Shown here: piece by piece, positions 1 through 5,003 of the stretch | How the letters are laid out: every line of letters starts with the position of its first letter | Numbering within the stretch: position 1 is the stretch's first letter | DNA from: an uncultured Polyangiaceae bacterium | GTDB taxonomy: Bacteria > Myxococcota_A > Polyangia > Polyangiales > Houyiibacteriaceae | DNA: 5,003 nt | Direction: 5' to 3' | Assembly (NCBI GenBank): GCA_947259605.1 | Contig: CAMYMX010000318.1 | Location: forward strand, 1-5,003 | Notes under the pieces: generated by a model | What the model was told of the DNA's origin: nothing | Databases searched by the model: none | What the model saw: the letters and a program-made list of their open reading frames with translations, nothing else | Program-made: the position numbers and the translations under genes

Positions 1-576
1 GTAACGACCAACCCATCACTCGTCGCCAAGACCGGGCGGCCGTTCCAAGAGGTGCTCGTCGACATTTGCGAAGTCGTCGACGGCCCGATCAGCGCGGAGG
101 TCGTTGCGACCGACTACGACGGGATGCTCAAAGAGGCCCGAGTCCTCGCGAAGATGCACGAGAACATCGTCGTGAAGATCCCCTTGATCCCCGAGGGCCT
201 CAAGGCAGTGCGAACGCTCACCGACGAAGGCATCCGTACCAACGTCACGCTATGCTTCAGCCCGACGCAAGGGCTGCTCGCCGCCAAGGCAGGCGCAACC
301 TACATCAGTCCGTTCATCGGCCGTATCGACGACATCGCGGGCAACGGGATGGAGCTCGTCGAGCAACTGGTCACGATCTACCAAAACTACGGGCTGGCCA
401 CGCAAGTCCTCGCCGCGAGCATTCGTCATCCCGTTCACGCCGTGCAGGCCTCTCTCATCGGCGCGGACGTTGCTACGATTCCGCACAAGGTCATCCTGCA
501 GCTGTTGAAGCATCCCCTCACGGACATTGGCCTCGAGCGGTTCTTGGCCGACGCGAAGAAGATTCCGACCCGGTAA
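1..576 (+). CDS. tal: Transaldolase / fructose-6-phosphate aldolase family protein (5' end outside window)
   Basis: A small class I aldolase of the TalC/FSA type, acting in the cytosol. Transaldolases of this family move a dihydroxyacetone unit between sugar phosphates in the non-oxidative pentose phosphate pathway; close relatives cleave fructose 6-phosphate instead. The frame is open from base 1 and begins inside the family's VTTNPSL motif, so about 20-25 N-terminal residues lie upstream; the GTG at 52 is internal, not the start. The 191 visible residues show the strand IVVKIPL with the expected Schiff-base lysine (codon 175-177), then TNVTLCFSPTQ, the SPFIGRIDD loop, VLAASIRHP and a C-terminal ATIPHKV segment, all in family order. 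The NVTLCFSP wording favours transaldolase over the E. coli FSA subtype, but substrate choice cannot be settled from sequence alone. It ends with TAA and is followed by a 36-nt gap to the NAD kinase gene, so co-transcription is likely. Confidence 0.93.
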   Translation, partial: VTTNPSLVAKTGRPFQEVLVDICEVVDGPISAEVVATDYDGMLKEARVLAKMHENIVVKIPLIPEGLKAVRTLTDEGIRTNVTLCFSPTQGLLAAKAGATYISPFIGRIDDIAGNGMELVEQLVTIYQNYGLATQVLAASIRHPVHAVQASLIGADVATIPHKVILQLLKHPLTDIGLERFLADAKKIPTR

Positions 577-578
577 GA

Positions 579-592
579 CGCGGCGAGTCGCG
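579..592 (+). other. Short hairpin in the gap between the transaldolase and NAD kinase genes
   Basis: CGCGG (579-583) can pair with TCGCG (588-592), including one G-U pair, around a CGAG loop. It begins two bases after the transaldolase stop. No run of T follows, so it is not a convincing intrinsic terminator. It could stabilise mRNA or be chance in GC-rich DNA. The rest of the 36-nt gap holds only a weak purine stretch before the next start. Confidence 0.2.
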
Positions 593-612
593 AACCTCAC
601 TACGAGTCATGC

Positions 613-1524
613 ATGCGACCCAGAGTCCTCGTCGTCTACAAGAAGAGCACCTACCAACGCTACGTAGGTCGCGCGCAGGCACGGCTTCACGAGCTGATCG
701 AGCACAGCGATGTTTCGGTCGAAGGACTGCTCCACGAGCACGAGGTTCATCAGGCAACGCTGCAGCGCGCGAAGGAGGCGCTTCGTGACTTGGGAGCGCG
801 CGCGATCCTGCGATACCGCCCCGAGCCGATGCCCGCAGAGGGGTCCTGGGACCTCATCGTCACGCTCGGGGGGGACGGCACCCTTCTGTGGGCCTCCCAT
901 CTCGCGGATTCCTCGACTCCAATGCTGGCGATCAACAGCGCGCCGGATACCAGCGTCGGCTACTTTTGCGCAGGCGATGCGCACGATGTCGGTGACGTGC
1001 TGGCTTCTGCCCTCGATGGGAGCCTGAAGTCGAGCCGTCTTGCGCGAATGCGGGTCGATGTGGGCGACAAGCTCATCTCGACACGCGTACTCAACGACGC
1101 GCTCTACTGCCACGAGAGCCCCGCCGCGACCTCACGCTACATTCTCAAATTCGGCGGCGAGCAGGAGCGTCACATGTCGAGCGGGGTCTGGGTGGGCCCG
1201 GCGGCCGGTTCAACGGCCGCGCTTCGTTCGGCCGGTGGTAAGGTACTTCCGATAGGCTCGCAGAAGGTGCAGTTTGTCGTCCGAGAGCCGTACCGCGGCG
1301 TCGATAACAAATATCGTCTCGTCAAGGGCATGTTCACGCGCGACGAGGTCCTCGAGATCACCAGCCGTATGACCAAGGGACGGATCTTCCTCGACGGTAC
1401 CCAGAAGGTGTACGCGATCGGGATTGGCGACCGGATTCGGCTGACTTTGTCTGACGAGCCGCTGACACTTCTGGGGCTGAGGCGACGGACCGACGGCTCG
1501 AGCAAGGTCCCCCGGTTGAAGTAA
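613..1524 (+). CDS. nadK: NAD(H) kinase, resembling the NADK2/NADK3 clade
   Basis: Phosphorylates NAD(H) to NADP(H), the cell's route to NADP; a cytosolic enzyme. The 303-residue product is near the usual length. It carries the family signature GGDGT at residues 86-90 with catalytic Asp88, an NSAPDTSVGYF stretch at 108-118 where most members have NSDP/NTDP-like sequence, the ND pair at 161-162, and a glycine-rich VGPAAGSTAALRSAGG segment at 194-209. A FLDGT segment near 259-263 and a YAIGIGD turn close the C-terminal beta domain. The wording around the second half (SSG before the AAGSTAA motif, then VREP) and the N-terminal KKSTYQRY and LLHEHEVH segments resemble, from memory, human mitochondrial NADK2 and plant NADK3 more than E. 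coli NadK. Plant NADK3 prefers NADH, so substrate preference is open. The ATG at 613 puts the RVLVVYKK strand right at the N terminus, as expected; a weak ACGAG lies six bases upstream. A run of seven G at 868-874 encodes the GGDGT glycines and the frame is intact. Confidence 0.92.
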   Translation: MRPRVLVVYKKSTYQRYVGRAQARLHELIEHSDVSVEGLLHEHEVHQATLQRAKEALRDLGARAILRYRPEPMPAEGSWDLIVTLGGDGTLLWASHLADSSTPMLAINSAPDTSVGYFCAGDAHDVGDVLASALDGSLKSSRLARMRVDVGDKLISTRVLNDALYCHESPAATSRYILKFGGEQERHMSSGVWVGPAAGSTAALRSAGGKVLPIGSQKVQFVVREPYRGVDNKYRLVKGMFTRDEVLEITSRMTKGRIFLDGTQKVYAIGIGDRIRLTLSDEPLTLLGLRRRTDGSSKVPRLK

Positions 1525-1533
1525 ATTGACCAG

Positions 1534-1553
1534 CCAAACGCCTGAGCGTTAGG
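1534..1553 (+). promoter_or_regulatory. Hairpin overlapping the ribosome binding site of the SdhC-like gene
   Basis: AACGC (1537-1541) pairs perfectly with GCGTT (1546-1550) around a CTGA loop. Past an A-A mismatch the stem extends by two more pairs: CC at 1534-1535 with GG at 1552-1553. The outer arm therefore takes up part of the AGGT that is the best ribosome binding site for the gene at 1563. This could lower or regulate its translation. There is no T tract, so termination is unlikely. The stem is short and may be chance. Confidence 0.3.
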
Positions 1554-1554
1554 T
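1551..1554 (+). promoter_or_regulatory. Ribosome binding site for the SdhC-like gene
   Basis: AGGT lies eight bases before the GTG at 1563. An in-frame TAA at 1557-1559 excludes any start further upstream, so this site and the GTG at 1563 define the start. The match to the anti-Shine-Dalgarno sequence is modest. Confidence 0.45.
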
Positions 1555-1562
1555 AGTAACCC

Positions 1563-2174
1563 GTGCCGCGCTATCGTAGCCATATCGCCTTCACGGTCTG
1601 GCCCCTCGCCGTTCTTTTCGTCTTGGAGCTGGCCCGGCTTTGGCCTGCGCTCCGCGGTGCAAGCTCGTTTGCCGAAGAGTCGCCTGCGAGCTGGCTTTCG
1701 CTTCTCACCTGGACGGTGATGGTCTTGGGCTCCCTCGCGGCCTACGTGCGCGGCTGGAGCATGCTCGGCCCGGAGACAGCTCAGAGCGCCGGTCCTTACC
1801 GTTCAAACGGCTGCTGGCGGCTGCAGAAGCTGGCCGGAGGCGTTGCTTGGGCTCTCGTCGTCTCACAGCTCGTTCTGCACTGGATCATGACCGTCCGCGT
1901 GGGACCCGTCGCCATCAGTCAGTACGAGCTCCTGCGCGAGTTTCTGTCACGCCCGCCCGTCATGGTCTTCTATGTGCTGGGACTCGGCGCGCTCGGGCTC
2001 TTCTTGTCGCAGGGAATCTCGGCTTCGTTTCGCGCCTGGGGTCTCGCGTGGCGGCCTCAAAGTTCACGTTGGCTCGAAATCGCCGGTACCCTGACGTCGG
2101 CTGTGATGTTGCTGATGGCGATCAACGTCCTGAGTCACTTCGTGACCGGGCGCGCGTACTGGATGGGCCCGTGA
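1563..2174 (+). CDS. Five-helix membrane protein, succinate dehydrogenase cytochrome b558-like, haem ligands missing
   Basis: A 203-residue membrane protein with helices at about residues 9-27, 44-64, 88-110, 131-152 and 170-194. From memory it aligns almost without gaps to Bacillus subtilis SdhC (about 202 residues), the di-haem b558 anchor of succinate:quinone reductase. Shared landmarks are R-x-H near the N terminus with Pro in helix I, LQKLAG before helix III, SRPPVMVFYVLG into helix IV, and the SQG and WRPQSSR turns after it. At the positions of the four haem-binding histidines this protein appears to have Glu22, Ala or Leu near 59-60, Gln102 and Phe or Leu near 147-148. Its only histidines are His7, His106 and His192. 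No SdhA or SdhB gene is adjacent. It is therefore unlikely to be an ordinary SDH anchor; a repurposed, perhaps haem-free, member of the fold is my inference. The GTG start is the only one possible because TAA lies six bases upstream. The stop overlaps the next start (GTGA, 2171-2174), implying translational coupling to the permease. Confidence 0.75.
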   Translation: MPRYRSHIAFTVWPLAVLFVLELARLWPALRGASSFAEESPASWLSLLTWTVMVLGSLAAYVRGWSMLGPETAQSAGPYRSNGCWRLQKLAGGVAWALVVSQLVLHWIMTVRVGPVAISQYELLREFLSRPPVMVFYVLGLGALGLFLSQGISASFRAWGLAWRPQSSRWLEIAGTLTSAVMLLMAINVLSHFVTGRAYWMGP

Positions 2175-3106
2175 GCGTCGCGCGAATCTACGCAATTGCT
2201 CTAAACACCTACCGCGAAGCCGTGCGCGATCGGGTCTTGTTTGGCGTTTTAGTCCTTGCCGCGGCCGTCCTTGCGCTGACCTTGGCGCTGGGGGAGCTCT
2301 CACTCGATCAGCAGATGCGGGTGGTTACCGATCTCGGGCTCGCGTCGATCTCGTTGTTCTCGGTAGTCGTCGCGATCTTTCTCGGCTCTTCGCTCCTCTA
2401 CAAAGAGATCGAGCGGAAGACCCTATACGTGATTCTTCCCAAGCCAATTGCACGCTTCGAGTTCTTGCTCGGCAAATACTTCGGCATCGTCGCAACCTGT
2501 GCCGTGTTCATCGCGATCATGGGTGCCCTCCAGCTGCTCGTGACCGCCATTCAGGCACAGGCTTCGACTACGCTCGTGATCGCCGTTCCGGTCGCTCTGC
2601 TGGTCAGTCTCGGCTTTGCCTTTTTGGTCGCCAAGGACCGAACGCTGATCGTGCCCATTTGGTCTCTGGTTGCGCTCGGCGCATCGGCTTGGATTTGCTC
2701 GACAGTCGATGTCGAGCTCTTTCAGCTGCTCGCTTCCCTACTGCTGAGCCTAGGGGAGGTGCTCATTCTCACGGCCGTGGCGCTGTTGTTCTCGTCTTTT
2801 TCGACTCCCTTTCTCACCGGTGCCTTCACGTTCGGGGTTTGGCTGGTTGGCCGGGCGGCACACGACATGGTGGCGATGGAGACTCGCGTGCTCAGCCCTG
2901 CGATGAAGTCCCTGCTCCGTTGGCTGGCCGAGTTCCTACCCAACTTCAATCTTTTTGTCCCGGGTCGAAATACGCTGGTGACCACGACCTCCGCATTTGG
3001 GGAGCCCCTGACCTATCTTGCAACATCGATGGGCTACGCGATCCTTTACGCCGGAGCCACGCTCGTCATCGCGGCACTGATTTTCCGACGCCGAGACTTC
3101 TTGTGA
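2171..3106 (+). CDS. ABC-2 type transporter permease (NosY/COG1277-like)
   Basis: An integral membrane subunit of an ABC-2 type transporter, 311 residues, expected in the cytoplasmic membrane. The N-terminal amphipathic stretch with NTYREAVRDRV before helix I is typical of the family, as is the cytoplasmic motif YKEIERKTLYVILPKPIAR (about 77-95) followed by FLLGKYFG. Hydrophobic segments lie near 23-41, 54-75, 104-127, 133-154, 160-178, 184-210 and 284-304, and the chain ends in the characteristic FRRRDFL. Such permeases pair with a separately encoded ATPase; none is in this window, so substrate and direction are unknown. The frame stays open upstream to 1640, but the GTG at 2171 is chosen because it yields the normal family N terminus and sits in a GTGA overlap with the previous stop; GGATGG at 2161-2166 can act as a ribosome binding site. 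The next gene starts in another GTGA overlap at 3103. Confidence 0.88.
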   Translation: MSVARIYAIALNTYREAVRDRVLFGVLVLAAAVLALTLALGELSLDQQMRVVTDLGLASISLFSVVVAIFLGSSLLYKEIERKTLYVILPKPIARFEFLLGKYFGIVATCAVFIAIMGALQLLVTAIQAQASTTLVIAVPVALLVSLGFAFLVAKDRTLIVPIWSLVALGASAWICSTVDVELFQLLASLLLSLGEVLILTAVALLFSSFSTPFLTGAFTFGVWLVGRAAHDMVAMETRVLSPAMKSLLRWLAEFLPNFNLFVPGRNTLVTTTSAFGEPLTYLATSMGYAILYAGATLVIAALIFRRRDFL

Positions 3107-3756
3107 GCTCCGACTCGACGCGGTCTGGCATCGTGGCGGGGATCGCCATCATCGCCGTGCTCGCGCTGCTCTTCGGACGCGTCGCATCCGAGTCCCGCGA
3201 CGAGCTCGACGCGGCGAGGGCTTACCGCCAAGACGATCGGTCCGACCGAGCGCTCGAGCACTACCGCCGATCGATTCGGTGGGCCCTGCCTCTGAGCCCC
3301 TATCATGCCGAAGCGGTTTCTGAACTGGAGTCGCTTGCCATGGAGCTCGAAGTCGAAGGAGACACCGAGCTTGCTCTCTTGGCCTGGCGGTCGCTCTCGG
3401 GCGGGCTTGCAGCTACTCGAACGTTCTATTCGGGCTCCCAGCCAGCCCGCGAGAGGGCGAACGACCAGATTGCGCGTCTCCTTGCCATGGATCGGAGCGC
3501 GGCCGTCGACGCTCGTCTGAGCGCCGAGCAGTTGGCCGCCGACCATCGCCGCCTTCTCAGCGATCAATTATCTCCCGATCCGTTCTGGGGGCTCGCGCTC
3601 TTGTCGGGAATGGCCGTCTGGGTCGGGGCGTTGGTCCTCTTGGCGCGGAGCGGTTTCGACTCGACCGGACGCTTTCACTGGGCGACCGCGCGGGGCCCGG
3701 TTTGGGGCGCCCTGCTGGGCTTCGTTTCATTTGCTCTAGGATTGCTCTTCGCCTGA
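3103..3756 (+). CDS. Uncharacterised membrane protein with TPR-like helical domain
   Basis: I do not recognise this 217-residue protein by name. Visible layout: a hydrophobic helix at about 8-25 near the N terminus (signal anchor), a helical region at about 33-155, and two C-terminal membrane helices near 162-181 and 199-216. The segment 33-100 has the spacing of a tetratricopeptide pair: ARAYRQDDRSDRALEHYRRS, then an IRWALPLSPYHAEAVSEL helix, then EGDTELALLAWRSL. This suggests a soluble helical domain of roughly 130 residues, tethered at both ends, that may bind a protein partner; its side of the membrane is uncertain. The GTG at 3103 overlaps the permease stop (GTGA, 3103-3106) and places the hydrophobic helix just after the N terminus. 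The open frame upstream of it lies inside the permease and is ignored. Coupling to the permease suggests it is an accessory factor of that transporter, which is inference. Confidence 0.8.
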   Translation: MSSDSTRSGIVAGIAIIAVLALLFGRVASESRDELDAARAYRQDDRSDRALEHYRRSIRWALPLSPYHAEAVSELESLAMELEVEGDTELALLAWRSLSGGLAATRTFYSGSQPARERANDQIARLLAMDRSAAVDARLSAEQLAADHRRLLSDQLSPDPFWGLALLSGMAVWVGALVLLARSGFDSTGRFHWATARGPVWGALLGFVSFALGLLFA

Positions 3757-3760
3757 AGTT

Positions 3761-3774
3761 GCCCGATCTCGGGC
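3761..3774 (+). other. Short hairpin in the gap before murA
   Basis: GCCCG (3761-3765) pairs perfectly with CGGGC (3770-3774) around an ATCT loop, starting four bases after the stop of the preceding gene. No T tract follows, so it is at best a weak or factor-assisted terminator or an mRNA-processing structure. No promoter is recognisable in the 38-nt gap, which suggests murA is read from upstream. Confidence 0.25.
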
Positions 3775-3785
3775 CACGCGGTAAC

Positions 3786-3790
3786 AGAGG
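3786..3790 (+). promoter_or_regulatory. Ribosome binding site for murA
   Basis: AGAGG lies four bases before the GTG at 3795. An in-frame TTG at 3759 is possible but would add twelve residues to a MurA N terminus that otherwise matches the family exactly, so this site supports the GTG start. Confidence 0.5.
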
Positions 3791-3794
3791 CGTC

Positions 3795-5003
3795 GTGGAT
3801 AGCATCCGAATCGTTGGGGGAAACAGGCTCGTCGGCTCGGTGCCAATCAGTGGTGCGAAGAACGCTGCGCTGCCAATCATGACGGCGGCCCTCTTGGCAG
3901 ACGGCGAGCACGTGTTTCGCAACGTCCCCAATCTGCGGGACGTCCACACGATGACGCGGCTTCTACAGCGGCTCGGCGCGCAGGCGGACTATGCGGACGG
4001 CCAGGTACACGTCAGCCTGACGGGCGCGATCGAGCCTACGGCCCCGTACGACCTCGTGAAGCAGATGCGCGCTTCGGTTCTGGTACTTGGTCCACTCGTT
4101 GCGCGCTGCGGACGCGCAGTGGTCTCCATGCCGGGCGGATGCGCCATTGGGGCGCGTCCCATCGACCAGCATCTCAAGGGGCTCTCTGCGATGGGCGCAG
4201 CGGTCGAGTTGCACCATGGCTACGTCGAAGTGACCGTCCCCGGCGGTCGACTGAAGGGATCCGACATCAGCCTGGACTTTCCGACGCACACCGGAACCGA
4301 GAACCTCATGTGTGCGGCGGTCTTGGCCAAGGGGCGCACCACGCTCACGAACTGTGCCCGCGAGCCAGAGGTCGAAGAGCTGGCCCGTGTCTTGAACAAA
4401 ATGGGCGGGCGCATCGAAGGCGCTGGAACGTCTGTGATCGCGATCGAGGGCGTTGAATCACTTCATCCGATCGATCACGCCATCATTCCCGATCGCATCG
4501 AAGCCGGGACCTTCATGGTTGCCGCTGCGGCCACCGACGGCGACCTGCTTCTGCGCGGGGTGGGCTTCGAGCCCCTCGAAGCGGTGATCGCAAAGCTTCG
4601 AGAAGCCGGTGCAGCTGTCGAGCGCGAAGGCGATGGGATCCGCGTCGTCGGTTCGCGCCCGATCCGGCCGACCGACGTGATCACGCAGCCGCACCCTGGT
4701 TTCCCGACCGACATGCAAGCGCAGTTGATGATGTTGATGTGCCTCGCGAAAGGCACGAGCCGAATCACCGAGACCGTATTCGAGAATCGTTTCATGCACG
4801 TCTCGGAGCTCAACCGTATGGGGGCCAAGATTCAAGTCAACGGCCGAACCGCGACCGTGCAAGGTGTGGACAAGCTCGAGGGTGCAGAGGTGATGGCCAC
4901 CGACCTTCGCGCAAGCGCTTCGCTGGTCGTGGCAGGGCTGGTGGCCGAGGGCACCACCTACGTCCGGCGGGTCTATCACCTCGATCGGGGCTATGAGCAC
5001 ATC
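3795..5003 (+). CDS. murA: UDP-N-acetylglucosamine 1-carboxyvinyltransferase MurA (3' end outside window)
   Basis: Transfers enolpyruvate from phosphoenolpyruvate to UDP-GlcNAc in the cytosol, the committed step of peptidoglycan synthesis and the target of fosfomycin. The 403 visible codons cover nearly the whole enzyme (family about 420 residues) and run off the window after DRGYEHI. Landmarks match E. coli MurA position for position: ISGAKNAALP with Lys22 and Asn23, MRASVLVLGPL at 91-101, the active-site loop MPGGCAIGARP with Cys116, TGTENLM at 166-172, FPTDMQAQ with Asp306, ENRFMHV at 330-336, and YHLDRGYE with Arg398. Because the catalytic Cys is present, not the Asp found in naturally resistant MurAs, the enzyme should be fosfomycin-sensitive. 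The GTG start reproduces E. coli residue numbering at Lys22 and has AGAGG just upstream. It lies 38 nt after the TPR-like membrane protein gene, with no clear promoter between, so co-transcription is plausible. No frameshift or missing key residue is visible. Confidence 0.97.
   Translation, partial: MDSIRIVGGNRLVGSVPISGAKNAALPIMTAALLADGEHVFRNVPNLRDVHTMTRLLQRLGAQADYADGQVHVSLTGAIEPTAPYDLVKQMRASVLVLGPLVARCGRAVVSMPGGCAIGARPIDQHLKGLSAMGAAVELHHGYVEVTVPGGRLKGSDISLDFPTHTGTENLMCAAVLAKGRTTLTNCAREPEVEELARVLNKMGGRIEGAGTSVIAIEGVESLHPIDHAIIPDRIEAGTFMVAAAATDGDLLLRGVGFEPLEAVIAKLREAGAAVEREGDGIRVVGSRPIRPTDVITQPHPGFPTDMQAQLMMLMCLAKGTSRITETVFENRFMHVSELNRMGAKIQVNGRTATVQGVDKLEGAEVMATDLRASASLVVAGLVAEGTTYVRRVYHLDRGYEHI

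Noticed and set aside
52..576. GTG at 52 as start of the transaldolase gene
   Set aside because: The frame is open to base 1 and encodes the family's VTTNPSL motif upstream of 52, so the gene begins before the window.
66..788. 240-codon + strand open frame spanning the transaldolase and NAD kinase genes
   Set aside because: Arginine-rich, low-complexity translation that lies in another frame of two clearly recognised genes.
1526..1554. TTGACC as a -35 promoter element before the SdhC-like gene
   Set aside because: No acceptable -10 follows at the right spacing (TTAGGT at best), and transcription would start almost at the start codon.
1170..1583. Antisense open frame opposite the end of the NAD kinase gene
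   Set aside because: A by-product of GC-rich codon use in the NAD kinase gene; no independent support.
1640..2170. Upstream extension of the permease frame
   Set aside because: It overlaps the SdhC-like gene, reads as an arginine-rich shadow, and the permease family N terminus begins at 2171.
2659..3102. Upstream extension of the TPR-like protein frame
   Set aside because: Lies within the permease gene and has no protein-like character; the GTG at 3103 gives a sensible N-terminal membrane helix.
3761..3780. Intrinsic terminator before murA
   Set aside because: The hairpin is only 5 bp and is followed by CACGCGG, not a T tract.
4458..5000. 180-codon antisense open frame opposite murA
   Set aside because: The + strand encodes MurA with all catalytic residues, and the antisense product resembles no protein I know.

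Overview
The window is a compact stretch of bacterial chromosome with six genes, all on the + strand. Gaps are only 36-38 nt where genes do not overlap, and two junctions overlap by 4 nt. Base composition is GC-rich, roughly 60% by eye. Starts are mostly GTG (four of the five visible starts). No tRNA, rRNA, mobile element, CRISPR array or long non-coding stretch is visible. Gene content and style suggest a deltaproteobacterial or Myxococcota-like organism, but this is a tentative impression, not a placement.

Layout: (1) 1-576, the 3' part of a small transaldolase / fructose-6-phosphate-aldolase family gene; (2) 613-1524, an NAD(H) kinase resembling the eukaryotic organellar NADK2/NADK3 type more than ordinary bacterial NadK; (3) 1563-2174, a five-helix membrane protein that aligns with the cytochrome b558 subunit of succinate dehydrogenase but appears to have lost all four haem-ligand histidines; (4) 2171-3106, an ABC-2 type permease; (5) 3103-3756, an unrecognised membrane protein with a TPR-like helical middle; (6) 3795 to the window end, murA, which commits UDP-GlcNAc to peptidoglycan synthesis and lacks only its last residues.

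Genes 3-5 form a translationally coupled membrane module: each later gene starts with GTG inside a GTGA that also holds the previous stop. No ABC ATPase for the permease lies in the window. The flanking genes serve central metabolism and the cell wall: transaldolase in sugar-phosphate exchange, NAD kinase in NADP(H) supply, MurA in the step before the NADPH-dependent MurB. A shared NADPH/envelope theme is possible but is inference.

The items most worth a second look are the haem-ligand-free SdhC-like protein, the NADK2/NADK3-like kinase, and the membrane module as a unit. Each of the three intergenic gaps also holds a short hairpin with a 5-bp stem and 4-nt loop; the one before gene 3 encloses or abuts its ribosome binding site.
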